A stretch of DNA of 64,000 nucleotides from DATKAS01 sp963733765 (GTDB taxonomy: Bacteria; Actinomycetota; Acidimicrobiia; Acidimicrobiales; DATKAS01): contig CAVTEI010000003.1 of the NCBI GenBank assembly GCA_963733765.1, positions 2,852,001 to 2,916,000 of the forward strand, read 5' to 3'. A model generated the notes under the pieces. It was given only the letters and a program-made list of their open reading frames with translations, was not told the DNA's origin and made no database searches. A program made the position numbers and the translations under genes. This document shows positions 9,585 through 19,597 of this stretch, in pieces (position 1 is the first letter of the stretch; every line of letters starts with the position of its first letter).

Positions 9585-10801
9585 GTGATCACGCGGACCG
9601 GATGGGCCGCGCTCGGCGCTGCCGCTGCGCTCGTGGTGTGCGGCCGCGTGTTCGGCATCTTCGAGCTGTACGTCATCGGCGCGGGCATCGCGGCGCTCGT
9701 CGTCATCGCGCTCATCGCCGTTCGGGCCACGCGGTTGCGGCTCGAGGTCGCGCGCGAGGTCATCCCAGCGAAGGTGCACGCCGGAAGCGACGCTCGCGTC
9801 GAGGTCCGCTCGACGAACCTGGCCCGGTGGCGTAGCCCGCTCCTGCGCCTGCGTGACCCGGTCTCGGGACGCGGGGCGCGTTGCTCCATCTCGCACCGCT
9901 CGCGCCCGGCGGCCGCGCCAGAGCCGCGTATCGCTTGCCGACCGGCAAGCGGGGAGTGATCGCGATCGGCCCGCTCACCGTGCAGATCACGGACCCCTTC
10001 GGTCTCACCACCGTGACCACGGCTGCCGCGGCCGCGACCGATCTCACCGTGTACCCGAAGCTGGACACGATTCGGCCGCTGCACCAGACGCACGGCCGCG
10101 ATCCGCACGCGGGTGCCGAGCACCCCAACTCGATCGGCCAGCTCGGCGAGGACTTCTACGCGCTGCGTCCCTATGTCGTCGGCGACGACCTGCGCCGGGT
10201 GCACTGGGCTTCGACCGCCCGCCACGACGATCTGATGGTGCGTCAGGACGAGCTGCCATGGCAGGGCCGCGCGAGCGTGCTGCTCGACGTGCGCCGCGCC
10301 GCGCACACGCCGGAGAGCCTCGAGCTCGCGGTCTCCGCGGCAGCGAGCATCGTGACGGCGTGCTGGCGACGACGCGACCTCGCCAGACTTCTCGTCACCG
10401 ACGGCACCGACTCCGGCTTCGCGGCGGGACACGCGCACGTCGAAGCGATCATGGAGTACCTCGCGACCGTCGAGCTGAGTGGCACCGCGTCGATGCGCGC
10501 GGTGATCGAAGCCCTGGCCCGCAGCGCGTCGGGCGGCGCGCTCGTGGTCGTGGTGGCTGCGGTGCCTTCGGCGGAGATGGACGCGCTCCTGCGGTTGCGG
10601 CGCCGCTTCTCGTCCGTGACGGTCGTCGCGTTCGGCGAGCGGCCGAAGACCGAGCCCCGTTTCACGTCGCGCGACGGCTCGACGAACGTGATCGTCGTCG
10701 GCAAGGACCAATCGTTTGCGGACGAGTGGGACGCGGCGATGCGCCCGCGGGTGCGGTCGACCCTCGGGCGGACGCTCGTCACCGGAGGCCCGCGCCCGTG
10801 A
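9585..10801 (+). CDS. DUF58 protein, apparent frameshift
   Basis: Membrane-anchored DUF58 (von Willebrand A-like) protein, usually encoded with MoxR. Two N-terminal membrane helices fall within residues 5-50 (WAALGAAAALVVCG and VIGAGIAALVVIALIAV). The DUF58 signature GEDFYALRPYVVGDDLRRVHW follows, with VRQDELPWQG. The frame breaks near 9866-9868; restoring one G to the GGG run joins the N-terminal part to HLAPLAPGGRARAAYRLPTG. The corrected length is about 405 residues. The stop overlaps the GTG of the next gene (GTGA), so translation is probably coupled. Function is by family association only. Confidence 0.85.
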
Positions 10802-13087
10802 GCCGCGCGAAGGTCACCAGGACCTGGGCGGAGGTCGCCCTGCTCGCGGTCTCGCTCGCGAACGTCCTCGGCTTCATTCGGGTCTTCGCGGACTTCACGT
10901 TCGTGCCCGTGCTCGCCACGACGGCGATCTCGGCACACCTCTTGGCCGTCGGATGCCGGCGGATCGGATGGGGAACGATCCTCTCCGCCATCGTGTCCGC
11001 GGGCGGACTCGCACTCATCGGCCCCCTGCTGCTCGCGCGCGACACGACCTGGTACGGCCTCCCCACCGGGCTCACGTGGACGACGATCCGGCTCGACCTC
11101 CTCGACGCGTGGGATCAGTTCGCCGTCGTGAAGGCGCCGGTACCTGCCGAGGCCGGCTTCCTCGCCGGGGCGCTCATCGCGGTGTGGATCGCGGCGTGGA
11201 TCGCTGACACCTTCGCCTTCCGGTTCGACGCTGTCATCGAGGCCATCGTCCCCACAGCCGGCGTCTTCCTCTTCATCTCGGTGCTGTCGAGGCCCGACTA
11301 CCGGCTGTTCTCGTGCGCGGTCTACTTCGCCGCGGCGCTCGCGTTCATCGCGCTCCACCGCGCGTGGCTCGACGAGCGGGCGCCCGGATGGCTCACCGAC
11401 TCGCCCAAGTCGAGCGCGCCCACGGTGCTGCGGACGGCCTCGCGCGTCGGAGTCGTGGCCGTGGTCGCCGCCCTCGTCCTCGGTCCGGCGCTTCCCGGCG
11501 CCGGCGAGGAACCCCTGTGGGACCTCGACACCGGCTCGGGCGGGGGCAGCCGGGTGACCCTCAGCCCCCTCGTGGACATCCGGGGGCGCCTCGTCGACAA
11601 CAGCAGCGTGGAGGCGTTCCAGGTGGCCAGCGAGCAACCGTCGTACTGGCGGCTGATGGCGCTCGACACCTTCGACGGCGAGATCTGGAATCTCGAGGGC
11701 TCGCTTCACCGGCGTCGCGGGCGATCTCCCAGAGACCGCGGCGCCCATGACCACGGGTGAGACGGTCGTCGATACGTTCACGATCACCGGCCTCTCCTCG
11801 ATCTGGCTCCCAGCGGCGTTTGCCCCGACCCGCATTGCCGGCGGAGGCAACGTCGGGTTCGACGTCGAGTCGGCCACCCTCATCACCGATCGCGAGTCCG
11901 CGAAAGGGCTCACCTACCAGGTGACGTCGGTCCTGCCCCGAATCCAGCCCGCCCAGCTCGAAGAGAGCGGAGCGGTCGGCATCGCGGCCGAGCTGCGCGA
12001 GCGCTACTTGCAGCTGCCCCGCGACTATCCGCAGGACCTGCGTGACCAAGCCGTGCAGATCATCTCCAGCTCGTCGAACGACTACGAACGCGCGCTCGCG
12101 CTGCAGCAATTCTTCCGCGAGAACTTCGAGTACGACGTCACCGTGCGCGCCGGACACGACGAGAACGCGATCCGCAGCTTCCTCGAAGCCCGGCGCGGCT
12201 ACTGCGAGCAGTTCGCCGGCACGTACGCCGCGTTCGCGCGCTCGGTCGGGCTTCCGGCGCGCGTCGCGGTCGGCTTCACGCCGGGTGAGCTCACCGACGG
12301 CGTGTACGTGGTGCGCGGACGGCACGCGCACGCGTGGCCGGAGGTCTGGTTCGAAGGCATTGGATGGGTGCCCTTCGAGCCGACTCCCGGACGCGGCGCG
12401 CCCGGTGCCCAGAGCTACACGTTCGTCGAGCCGCAACAGTCGACAGCGGGTGACTCGCCGTCCTCGTCAGCGACCACTGCGGTGCCAGGCGGAGCGTCGG
12501 CGTCGACGTCGATCCCCACCGGCGAGGAGCTCGCCGGCCTCATCCCGGGCGAGCTCGGCGGAAACGTCGAAGCGGTCGGGTTCTCGGATCCGGGTGAGTC
12601 GGTGTGGCCGCGGCGAATGCTGATCGCACTCGTAGCCGTGGCCGTCGCCGCGCTGCTCTGGGCCGTGCTCGTGCCGCTCGCGCGCGGGCAGCAGCGCCGT
12701 CGGCGCCGGAAGGCGGCCACCACTTCCACCGCCCGCGTGCTCGTCGCGTGGGACGAAGCCGCGGAGGCCTTCACGGTGGCGGGAGTTCCACCGAAGCGAC
12801 CGGAGACCTACCGGGAGTTCGCGAACCGGGCGGCCACAGTGACGCCCGTACCCCAGGGGACGATGCGGGCACTCGCCGACGACGCCTCGGCCGCCCAGTT
12901 CTCAGGTGATCCGCTGCCCGACGAGGTCGCCGAGCGGGCGGAGCGCACGGCGGCTGAGATCGAGGCGACGCTGGATGAGTCCACGCCGCTCGGACGAAAG
13001 ATCCTGGGCAGCCTCGACCCGAGGCCGCTCCGCCAGCGGAGCAGCAAGCGGCGAGTGCGCGAAGCGGAACACTCCATTCGGGTCTAG
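10798..13087 (+). CDS. TgpA-type membrane transglutaminase-like protein, apparent frameshift
   Basis: Large DUF3488/transglutaminase-core membrane protein. The N-terminus has several membrane helices (for example VALLAVSLANVLGFIRVF, LAGALIAVWIAAWIA and FLFISVLSRPDYRLFSC). The extracytoplasmic transglutaminase core contains RRGYCEQFAGTYAAFARSVG with the catalytic Cys, and RHAHAWPEVWFEGIGW with the His. A late membrane helix (LIALVAVAVAALLWAVLV) and a cytoplasmic DUF4129-like tail complete it. A one-base insertion near 11697-11706 splits the gene; correction gives about 763 residues. It is last in the MoxR-DUF58 operon and ends at a hairpin shared with the convergent DUF3040 gene. Confidence 0.88.
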
Positions 13088-13118
13088 CGCTTCTCTCCGG
13101 CCTGACGGGCCGGCGCTA
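13085..13118. terminator. Bidirectional hairpin between convergent genes
   Basis: CCGGCC (13097-13102) and GGCCGG (13108-13113) form a perfect 6-bp stem around a 5-base loop. An outer TAGCGC/GCGCTA pair (13085-13090 and 13113-13118) can extend it with a bulge. It overlaps the stop codons of the transglutaminase gene (+) and the DUF3040 gene (-). There is no T tract, as is common in high-GC actinobacteria. Confidence 0.5.
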
Positions 13119-13496
13119 CTCGTCGCGCTTGAACCGGTCGCGCATGCGCTGGCCCGCGTTGCCGAACGCATCGCGCACCCCGCGGGCTCGCATCGACTTC
13201 GTCATCTGCTCCATGCCCGCCCGTCCGAGCTTGCGGGCGTTGCGCTCGATGAACATCAGGGCCACCAGCATGATCAGCACGCCGACGAACGCCAGCAGGA
13301 AGTGCACCGAGAGGGTGAAGAGGAGCATGACCACGCCGCCGAGGAACAGCAGGACGCCCCATTTGATGTTGCGGAACGCGTGGCGGTAGATCGTCGTCTG
13401 GCTGACGCTGCGCGCGAACTCAGGATCGGACTCGTAGAACTGCTGCTCGATCTGATGGAGGATGCGCTGTTCGTCTTCAGAAAGCGGCACGCCCAC
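13116..13496 (-). CDS. DUF3040 membrane protein
   Basis: 126-residue actinobacterial DUF3040 protein. The typical N-terminus (PLSEDEQRILHQIEQQFYESDPEFA) precedes two adjacent membrane helices (residues about 46-62 and 66-83: WGVLLFLGGVVMLLFTLSV and LLAFVGVLIMLVALMFI) and a basic tail ending RMRDRFKRDE. The function is unknown. The family sits near the mraZ cluster in mycobacteria too, as I recall. It converges on the transglutaminase gene, sharing the hairpin at its stop. Confidence 0.9.
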   Translation of the reverse strand: MGVPLSEDEQRILHQIEQQFYESDPEFARSVSQTTIYRHAFRNIKWGVLLFLGGVVMLLFTLSVHFLLAFVGVLIMLVALMFIERNARKLGRAGMEQMTKSMRARGVRDAFGNAGQRMRDRFKRDE

Positions 13497-13604
13497 AACC
13501 CCTTGAGCCTTCGGGACGGTGCGGCCCTTTGGCCACCCGCTGAGTCATCTTCCCACAGGGGAGGATCGGCCGACAACGCGCGCCCCTTACGATTTCGAGG
13601 CGAC

Positions 13605-14876
13605 TCACTTCGGTCCGGGCCGATCGGAATCCTGGTCGGGACCCCATTGCTGGGCGCCCCTGCGAGCAACCCGGACTCCGGCGGGGCCCGCGAGGCTGGC
13701 CGGGGCGATCGCTTCGGCTCCGAAACGACGCCGAATGGCATCGATGGCCTCGGTCGCGGGACCCCACGGCGCCTCGGGCTCGTCGTCGACGGCGAGACTC
13801 AGCTGCTCGGTGTCGCCCGCGATCAGCCCGGATGCGCTGACGCCGAGGAGCCGCACGCCGGCCGACACATCGATGTCATGCAGCAGCGCCGACGCCGCAT
13901 GCGTGACGGTGGGGCCGGTGTCGATGGGATGAGGAAGCGTGGAACTCCTCGTGATGGTGCGGAAGTCATGGAACCGCACCTTCACGGTGATCGTGCGCGC
14001 TCGCCGGCCGGCGGCCCTCAGCCGCGAGGCCACCGAATCGCACAAGCGCACCAACTCGTGATCGAGGGTGGCGTGGGCGTGGTGGTCGGCCGCGAACGTC
14101 TCCTCGTGACCGACCGATTTGAGCGGACGGTGGGGGTCGACGGGCCGATCGTCGATGCCGTTCGCCAGCCGGTGGAGGTGCTCGCCGTTCGCGCGGCCGA
14201 GCGCAGTGACGAGAGACCGCTCGGGGAGCACCGCGAGGTCGCCAACGGTCGTGACGCCGAGCCGTTGCAGTCGATCGAGCGTGGCCGGGCCCACTCCCCA
14301 CAGCGCCTGCACGGGATGGGCGTGCAGGAAGCCGAGCTCCTCAACGGCGGGGACGAGGACGACTCCCGGGCCGGGTCGCACGCCGTCCGGGCCGGCGCGG
14401 GGCTTCGCCGCCTCCGATGCGAGCTTCGCCACGAGCTTCGTCGACGCCACTCCCACCGAGCAGGTGAGCTGGAGCGTGTCGTGCACCTGCGTCCGAATCA
14501 GCGAGGCGATCTCGGCTCCCCCGCCGAGCCGGCGCCGCGCCCCGGTCACGTCGAGGAACGCCTCGTCGAGGGCGATCGGCTCGACGAGCTCGGTCACCGA
14601 CCGGAAGATGGCGTGCACTTCCTCGCTGACCTCTGAGTACAGCGCGTAGTCGCCGCGGAGGAAGAGCGCGTGGGGACACAGTCGCCTGGCGCGGAGCGAC
14701 GGCATCGCCGAGTGGATGCCGTATGTCCGCGCCTCGTACGACGCCGCGGCAACCACGCCCCGTTCGCCGGACCCGCCGACGATGACCGGCTTCCCCTTCA
14801 ACGTCGGATCACGCCGCACTTCGCACGCGACGAAGAACGCGTCCATGTCGACATGCAGGATCGTGCGGGCCATCAC
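13605..14876 (-). CDS. dinB: DNA polymerase IV (Y family)
   Basis: Error-prone translesion polymerase. Catalytic carboxylates are visible in ILHVDMDAFFV (Asp10, Asp12) and PIALDEAFLDVTG (Asp-Glu). The YEARTYGIHSAMP fingers segment, the CSVGVASTKLVAKLAS palm segment and the helix-hairpin-helix region (GVGPATLDRLQRLGVTTVGDLA) follow. The little-finger domain begins around KSVGHEETF. At 423 residues it is slightly long, with a basic Pro/Gly-rich tail. It lacks an obvious beta-clamp pentapeptide at the very end. The start is GTG at 14876 or the ATG at 14873; GGTGAGG just upstream suits the ATG. It overlaps closely with the NUDIX gene stop. Confidence 0.95.
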   Translation of the reverse strand: MMARTILHVDMDAFFVACEVRRDPTLKGKPVIVGGSGERGVVAAASYEARTYGIHSAMPSLRARRLCPHALFLRGDYALYSEVSEEVHAIFRSVTELVEPIALDEAFLDVTGARRRLGGGAEIASLIRTQVHDTLQLTCSVGVASTKLVAKLASEAAKPRAGPDGVRPGPGVVLVPAVEELGFLHAHPVQALWGVGPATLDRLQRLGVTTVGDLAVLPERSLVTALGRANGEHLHRLANGIDDRPVDPHRPLKSVGHEETFAADHHAHATLDHELVRLCDSVASRLRAAGRRARTITVKVRFHDFRTITRSSTLPHPIDTGPTVTHAASALLHDIDVSAGVRLLGVSASGLIAGDTEQLSLAVDDEPEAPWGPATEAIDAIRRRFGAEAIAPASLAGPAGVRVARRGAQQWGPDQDSDRPGPK

Positions 14877-14877
14877 C

Positions 14878-15363
14878 TCACCGGCGCGTCACGGTCATCG
14901 TCGAGCGGTCCTGTCCGACGACGTCGTACTCGAAGCCGCGTTGTTGCGCCCACCGCTCCGCGAGCCACTCGAGCAGGGGCTCACGAACCCACGGCGAACA
15001 GGCCGACAGATGATCTTCGTGCTCGTGCGCGGCCACGAAGCGCGCATCCACGACGATGCCGTCAGGGTCGGCCACCGTGAGCTCACCTTCGAATGCAATC
15101 GCGAGGTGCGCCTCGACCCGCAACCTCCATCCCATCTCGGGCGCGACGATCAGCACCTCGTACACGGGTCCCGCCCACTCCGTCACGACGAGGCCGGTCT
15201 CCTCCTCGACCTCGCGTGCGAGCCCCGCGAGCAGCTCCTCGCCCTCCTCGATCACTCCGCCGGGGGTGCTCCAGTCGTGGCTGCCGTCGCGGCGCTTGTT
15301 CTGCACCAGCAGCAGACCGTCGGGGCTCTCGATGAGGGCACCGCCGACGAGCCAATCGCGCAC
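14878..15363 (-). CDS. NUDIX hydrolase
   Basis: Nucleotide-diphosphate hydrolase of 161 residues. The NUDIX box is well preserved: GGVIEEGEELLAGLAREVEEETGL fits GX5EX7REUXEEXGU, with the metal-binding Glu cluster REVEEE. The N-terminus (RDWLVGGALIESPDGLLLVQ) is the usual first strand. The start is taken as GTG at 15363, because residues further upstream have no family character and lie over the divergent YbaK gene. The substrate cannot be read from sequence. It is immediately upstream of dinB and probably cotranscribed with it, which hints at nucleotide sanitation or repair. Confidence 0.9.
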   Translation of the reverse strand: MRDWLVGGALIESPDGLLLVQNKRRDGSHDWSTPGGVIEEGEELLAGLAREVEEETGLVVTEWAGPVYEVLIVAPEMGWRLRVEAHLAIAFEGELTVADPDGIVVDARFVAAHEHEDHLSACSPWVREPLLEWLAERWAQQRGFEYDVVGQDRSTMTVTRR

Positions 15364-15395
15364 GGGGCCAGTCTGGCACCGGCCATGATGCGCAG

Positions 15396-15880
15396 ATGCA
15401 CCCCAACGCGATCCACCCGAACACCCGCGCGTGATCGCTGCCGGGCAGGGCCTCGGGCTCGCGGTGTCGGTCCGGACGTTCCCGGAGGGCACGAAGACCG
15501 CGGCCGACGCGGCGGCGGCCATCGGCGTCGAGGTCGGCCAGATCGTGAAGTCACTCGTGTTCACGATCGACGACGCACCGGTCATCGCGCTCGTGAGCGG
15601 CGCCAACCAGCTCGACGAACGCCGGCTGGCCGCCGAAGCGGGAGGAGCCAACTGCCGGCGCGCCGACGCGGATCTCGTGCGATCGGCGACGGGATACCCC
15701 ATCGGCGGCGTTCCCCCGTTCGGGCACGCTCAGCCCCTCCGGGTCTACGTCGATCGCGACCTTCTCGACTACGAGGAGGTCTGGGCCGCCGCCGGCACGT
15801 GGAACGACGTGTTCCCGATCGATCCCGACGCGCTGGTGCGGGCGACCGAAGCCACGGTGGCCGACCTCAGGCGCGGGTGA
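15396..15880 (+). CDS. YbaK/EbsC family aminoacyl-tRNA deacylase, probable frameshift at the N-terminus
   Basis: Free-standing editing domain that hydrolyses mischarged tRNA, typically Cys-tRNA(Pro). Core motifs are RTFPEGTKTAADAAAAIGV, GQIVKSLVF with the conserved Lys, ALVSGANQLDERRLA and TGYPIGGVPPFGH. Relatives begin MHPN; here ATG at 15396 gives MHPNAIHPNTRA, then a stop. Adding one base near 15425-15431 joins it to VIAAGQGLGLAVSVR. Alternatively the GTG at 15431 is the real start. The gene end overlaps the convergent glycosyltransferase gene by 14 bases. Confidence 0.85.
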
Positions 15881-16607
15881 ACAGGCGGCGGACCGGTCGG
15901 AGCACTCGATCGCGTATCCCCCACCAGGTGACGAGCACCATTGCCTCGACGACGATCCGCCCGGACATCTTCGACGTGCCCCGCAGCCGATCGGTGAACG
16001 AGATCGGTACCTCGACGATCTTCCCGCCCGCACGCGCAACCGCGTAGGTCATCTCGATCTGGAATCCGTAGCCGTCGGCCCGTACCGCGTCGAGGTCGAT
16101 CGCCTTCAGCACGGTCGCGCGGTAGACGCGGTAACCCCCGGTCGAGTCGCGCACGCCGAGCTTCAGGAGCGCCGCCGCGTACCGGTTACCCCACCGGGAC
16201 AGAAGGCGACGGTGCCACCGCCATTCCGGGATGGAGCCGCCGCGGACATACCGCGACCCGATGACGAGGTCGGCCCCATCGTCGATCGCCGCGAGGAGCG
16301 ATGGCAGCGCGGCGGGGTCGTGCTGCAGGTCGGAGTCCATCTCGACCATCACGTCGAGTCCGCGTTCGAGCCCGATCCGGAAGCCGTCGCGATACGCCGA
16401 CCCGAGCCCCGCCTTCTCCGGGCGGCGCAAGACGTCGATCCGGTCCAGCTGGGCGCCCAGCTCCTCGGCGAGCTCGGCGGTTCCGTCGGGGCTGCCGTCG
16501 TCGACGACGAGGATCTCCGCGTCGGGCACCGCGGCCCGCACCTTGGTGAGCACATCCGCGATGTTCAGCGCCTCGTTGTAGGTCGGTAGCACGACGAGGG
16601 GGCGCAC
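15867..16607 (-). CDS. Polyprenol-phosphate mannosyltransferase (DPM1/Ppm1-like GT2)
   Basis: Family GT2 glycosyltransferase transferring a sugar, usually mannose from GDP-mannose, to polyprenol phosphate on the cytoplasmic membrane face. Motifs are VVLPTYNEALNIADVL at the N-terminus, LVVDDGSPDGTAE with the nucleotide-binding Asp pair, and MDSDLQHDP as the DxD-type metal site. Residues SRYVRGGSIPEWRWHRRLLS and DSTGGYRVYR are typical of DPM1-like enzymes. At 246 residues it lacks the C-terminal membrane helices of other DPM families, like the catalytic domain of mycobacterial Ppm1. No acyltransferase (Lnt) domain is fused or adjacent. Confidence 0.9.
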   Translation of the reverse strand: MRPLVVLPTYNEALNIADVLTKVRAAVPDAEILVVDDGSPDGTAELAEELGAQLDRIDVLRRPEKAGLGSAYRDGFRIGLERGLDVMVEMDSDLQHDPAALPSLLAAIDDGADLVIGSRYVRGGSIPEWRWHRRLLSRWGNRYAAALLKLGVRDSTGGYRVYRATVLKAIDLDAVRADGYGFQIEMTYAVARAGGKIVEVPISFTDRLRGTSKMSGRIVVEAMVLVTWWGIRDRVLRPVRRLFTRA

Positions 16608-16622
16608 GGGGGGCAGCCTACG

Positions 16623-16928
16623 ATGCTCGTCGTGAACGACTCCGGAGGCGTCGACAGCTCCGGCTCTCTTTCGGCTCTTCCGTCCTCGGGCGCGCGCGTG
16701 CTCGCATTCATCGCAATCCTCGTCGGCGGGCTCTGCGGCGGATTGATCGGCTACGGCTTCGTGGACCTCCAGTGCACGGGTGACTGCGATACCGCGACAG
16801 CCATCGGCGCGCTGGTCGGCGCGCTCGTCGCCGCGATCGGTACGGCCGTGATCGCCGTGCTCGTGCTGCGAGCGATGGGTGAGTGGCGCGAGATCCTCGC
16901 CGAGCGCGAAGACAACCTCCCCGACTGA
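16623..16928 (+). CDS. Small membrane protein of unknown function (101 aa)
   Basis: Not recognised. A Ser/Gly-rich N-terminus is followed by two membrane helices (VLAFIAILVGGLCGGLIGYGF and AIGALVGALVAAIGTAVIAVLVL) separated by a short loop with two cysteines (LQCTGDCDT). A charged cytoplasmic-type tail ends REDNLPD. The start may be ATG 16623 or GTG 16632. It is divergent from the polyprenol glycosyltransferase gene with only 15 bases between, and its stop lies 12 bases from the convergent threonine aldolase stop. Confidence 0.7.
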   Translation: MLVVNDSGGVDSSGSLSALPSSGARVLAFIAILVGGLCGGLIGYGFVDLQCTGDCDTATAIGALVGALVAAIGTAVIAVLVLRAMGEWREILAEREDNLPD

Positions 16929-16940
16929 GGCTGGCTTCGG

Positions 16941-17957
16941 CTACGGGGCGCTCGCTATGGCCTTTTGGGCGAGGCGAATGCCGTCGTCGTCGACGTCGAG
17001 GTGCGTGACCAGTCGGACCACGCCCGGCGCGAGCGTTCCGGCGAGCACGCCCTCGTCGGAGAGGTGACCGAGGAGGCGGGCGGTGTCGGCCGATCGGAAG
17101 ACGACCAGGTTCGTGCGCACCGAGTCGGGGTCGAGCGCGTCCGGCCACCGGGTCGCGACCGCCTCGGCGAGCGACTTGGCTCGCGCGTGGTCCTCGGCGA
17201 GACGCTCGACGTTCTCGTTCAGCGCGATGAGACCGGGCGCGGCGATGATGCCGGCCTGGCGCATGCCGCCGCCGAACCGCTTGCGCTCTCCCCTCGCCCG
17301 CGCGATGAGATCGGCCGGGCCGGCGAGCAGCGAGCCGATCGGTGCGCCCAGGCCCTTCGAGAGGCAGCACATCACGGTGGTCGCCGCGGCGGCGTAGGCC
17401 GACGCCGCGACGCCGGTCGCGACTTCCACGTTGAACAAGCGCGCGCCGTCGAGGTGCACCGGGAGACCGACCGCGGAGATGGCCTCGAGGTCGGCGAGCG
17501 ACCAGGGGGTCCCCGAGCTCGCCATGTGCGTGTTCTCGACGAACACCGCGCTCATCTGGAGTCGATGGTGCTCGGCCCCGTCCACGGCCGACTGCACCTC
17601 GGCGACCGGGAGCGTGCCGCGCGCATCGTCGACGAAATGCCATTGGACCGACGCGTTCATCGCCGCCGCGCCATTTTCGAACGCGACGATGTGCTGCGAG
17701 CGCCCGACGACGACCGCTGTGCCCGGCTGGCCGAGCAGCCGCAGCGCGATCTGGTTGGCCATGGTGCCCGAGGGCACGAGCAACGCGGCCGGCTTGCCCA
17801 GCCGCGCGGCGAAGGCCTCTTCGAGCGCGATCACCGTCGGGTCCTCACCCGCGCCGTCGTCACCGACCTCGGCTTCGGCCATCGCCCGACGCATGGCCGG
17901 CGACGGCTTGGTGACGGTGTCCGACCTCAGATCGACAAAGCCCCCTCGCTCGGCCAC
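16941..17957 (-). CDS. Low-specificity L-threonine aldolase family (PLP)
   Basis: PLP-dependent aldolase of fold type I that cleaves L-threonine or L-allo-threonine to glycine and acetaldehyde. The diagnostic N-terminus FVDLRSDTVTKPSPAMRRAM is present, with GDDGAGEDPTV, PSGTMANQIA and the PLP-Asp region PVHLDGARLFN. The Schiff-base lysine is in CCLSKGLGAPIGS. The protein is 338 residues, standard for LtaE-like enzymes. Threonine aldolase and beta-eliminating lyase relatives share this fold; the SDTVT start supports threonine aldolase. It stands alone, convergent with the small membrane protein gene. Confidence 0.92.
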   Translation of the reverse strand: MAERGGFVDLRSDTVTKPSPAMRRAMAEAEVGDDGAGEDPTVIALEEAFAARLGKPAALLVPSGTMANQIALRLLGQPGTAVVVGRSQHIVAFENGAAAMNASVQWHFVDDARGTLPVAEVQSAVDGAEHHRLQMSAVFVENTHMASSGTPWSLADLEAISAVGLPVHLDGARLFNVEVATGVAASAYAAAATTVMCCLSKGLGAPIGSLLAGPADLIARARGERKRFGGGMRQAGIIAAPGLIALNENVERLAEDHARAKSLAEAVATRWPDALDPDSVRTNLVVFRSADTARLLGHLSDEGVLAGTLAPGVVRLVTHLDVDDDGIRLAQKAIASAP

Positions 17958-18024
17958 CTCGGCAAGTTACCGCTCGGGTCTCCGGTGCCGGGCCCTACGG
18001 TGCTCGGGCCCTACGGTGAACGGC

Positions 18025-18856
18025 GTGGCAGACGGTCGTTGTCGGAAGGCGGCTCGGCAGCCGCTCGACCTCGCTCCGCTCCTCGCTCTCGCGACGGGGC
18101 TGGCGCAGGAGGCCGAGCGCGTTGCTGCTCGATCGCTTGGGCCATACGCGGTCGAGCATCACCACGAAGTCGAGCGCGACGGACATGGTGACCGAGATGG
18201 ATCGCGCCGCGGAGACGCTCATCGCCGCGGGCATCCGCGACGCGAGACCCGACGACGGCATCGTCGGCGAGGAAGGCACCGACGACCCGGGCACCAGCGG
18301 GGTGCGGTGGTTCATCGACCCGATCGACGGCACCACCAATTACCTCTACGGACTGAGTGGGTTCGGCGTGTCGATCGCCGCCGAATTGAACGGGGAGGGC
18401 GCGGTGGGCGTCGTCTCCGACCCGCTTCGAGGTGACCTCTACAGCGCGACCCGCGGGGCCGGCGCGACGTTGAACGGCAGCCGCATCAGGGTGTCGGCGC
18501 AGGCCGACCTCTCGACTGCGCTCGTCGGCACCGGGTTCTCCTACGACCGGTTCCGCCGCGCCCGACAAGCCGAGGTGCTGACCGCGGTGCTTCCCGAGGT
18601 GCGCGACATCCGAAGGTTCGGGGCGGCCTCTCTCGACCTGTGCCTGGTGGCCGCGGGGCGGCTCGACGCGTACTACGAACGGGGTTTGAGCCCGTGGGAC
18701 TACGCCGCGGGGGTCCTGATCGCCTCCGAGGCCGGCGCCCGATTGGGGGATCTCGATGGCGGCCCTCCGTCGACCGCGTTCACGCTGGCGTCCGCGGTCG
18801 GCATCTTCGACCCGTTGCGAGACCTGCTCGACAGGGCCGGCGCCCGAGATGCGTGA
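18025..18856 (+). CDS. Inositol monophosphatase family phosphatase, apparent frameshift
   Basis: Mg2+-dependent phosphatase of the IMPase/FBPase superfamily; possible substrates are inositol-1-phosphate, histidinol phosphate or PAP. Metal-binding motifs are GEEG, DPIDGTTNYLYG and the C-terminal WDYAAGVLIASEAG. The first helix (APLLALATGLAQEAE) lies in a frame entered from GTG 18025 (or GTG 18016), and the remainder (LLLDRLGHTRSSITTKSSAT) is one base off, so a one-base insertion at about 18117-18122 is likely. The corrected protein is about 276 residues. It lies 38 bases upstream of the response regulator gene, possibly in one transcript. Confidence 0.85.
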
Positions 18857-18894
18857 GCACGATCTGCCTACCTGACGGCGCGTCAGGGCGGGTC

Positions 18895-19593
18895 ATGCGG
18901 CACCATGGTGCTGTGGGTACTCGGATCCTCACCGTCGAGGACGACGAACGCATTCGCATCGCCGTCAAGATGGCGCTCGAGGACGAGGGCTGGATCGTCG
19001 AGGAGACGGGAAGCGGCGAGGATGCGCTCGAGGCCTTCGGTCGTCAGCCGGCCGACGTCGTCCTGATCGACATCATGCTCCCCGGCATCGACGGGTTCGA
19101 GCTGTGTCGTTCGCTCCGCAAGTCGAGTGACGTGCCGATCGTGATGGTCACCGCCCGTGCCGACACCCACGATGTCGTCGCTGGGCTCGAGGCGGGTGCC
19201 GACGACTACCTGACCAAGCCGTTCGCGCCGAAGGAGCTGTCCGCCCGCATCCGTGCGTTGCTGCGCCGGGCGCGCAGCGCAGAGCCAGGACACGCGCGCC
19301 TTCGCTTCGGTGACCTCGAGATCGTGCCGGATGAGGGACTCGTACTGCGCGAACAGCAGGAGATCCACCTCACGAAGACCGAGTTCCGCCTGCTGTGCGA
19401 GCTCGCATCGAGCCCCGGCCGGGTCTTCAGCCGGGAGACGCTGCTCGACCGTGTGTGGGGTTACGGCTACTTCGGCGACGGGCGCCTCGTCGACGTGCAC
19501 GTGCGGCGACTGCGCACGAAGGTCGAAGCCGACGCCGCCAACCCCCGCCACGTCGTGACTGTTCGGGGGCTGGGGTACCGGCTCCAACCGTGA
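18895..19593 (+). CDS. OmpR-family response regulator, MtrA-like
   Basis: DNA-binding two-component response regulator. The receiver domain has the acidic pair VEDDERI, the phospho-acceptor Asp in VVLIDIMLPG, the Thr in MVTARAD and the Lys in YLTKPFAP. The C-terminal winged helix (TKTEFRLLCELASSPGRVFS, then DVHVRRLRTKVE and VRGLGYRL) is OmpR/PhoB class. The start is ATG 18895 or, closer to the family start, GTG 18913 (VGTRILTVEDDE). It is followed 4 bases later by a histidine kinase and then a GerMN lipoprotein, the order of mtrA-mtrB-lpqB in other actinobacteria. Confidence 0.9.
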   Translation: MRHHGAVGTRILTVEDDERIRIAVKMALEDEGWIVEETGSGEDALEAFGRQPADVVLIDIMLPGIDGFELCRSLRKSSDVPIVMVTARADTHDVVAGLEAGADDYLTKPFAPKELSARIRALLRRARSAEPGHARLRFGDLEIVPDEGLVLREQQEIHLTKTEFRLLCELASSPGRVFSRETLLDRVWGYGYFGDGRLVDVHVRRLRTKVEADAANPRHVVTVRGLGYRLQP

Positions 19594-19597
19594 GGCG

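Noticed and set aside
9853..10797. Long upstream extension (about 315 residues) of the transglutaminase frame
   Set aside because: Arg/Ala/Pro-rich shadow of the DUF58 gene in another frame; the real start is the GTG at 10798.
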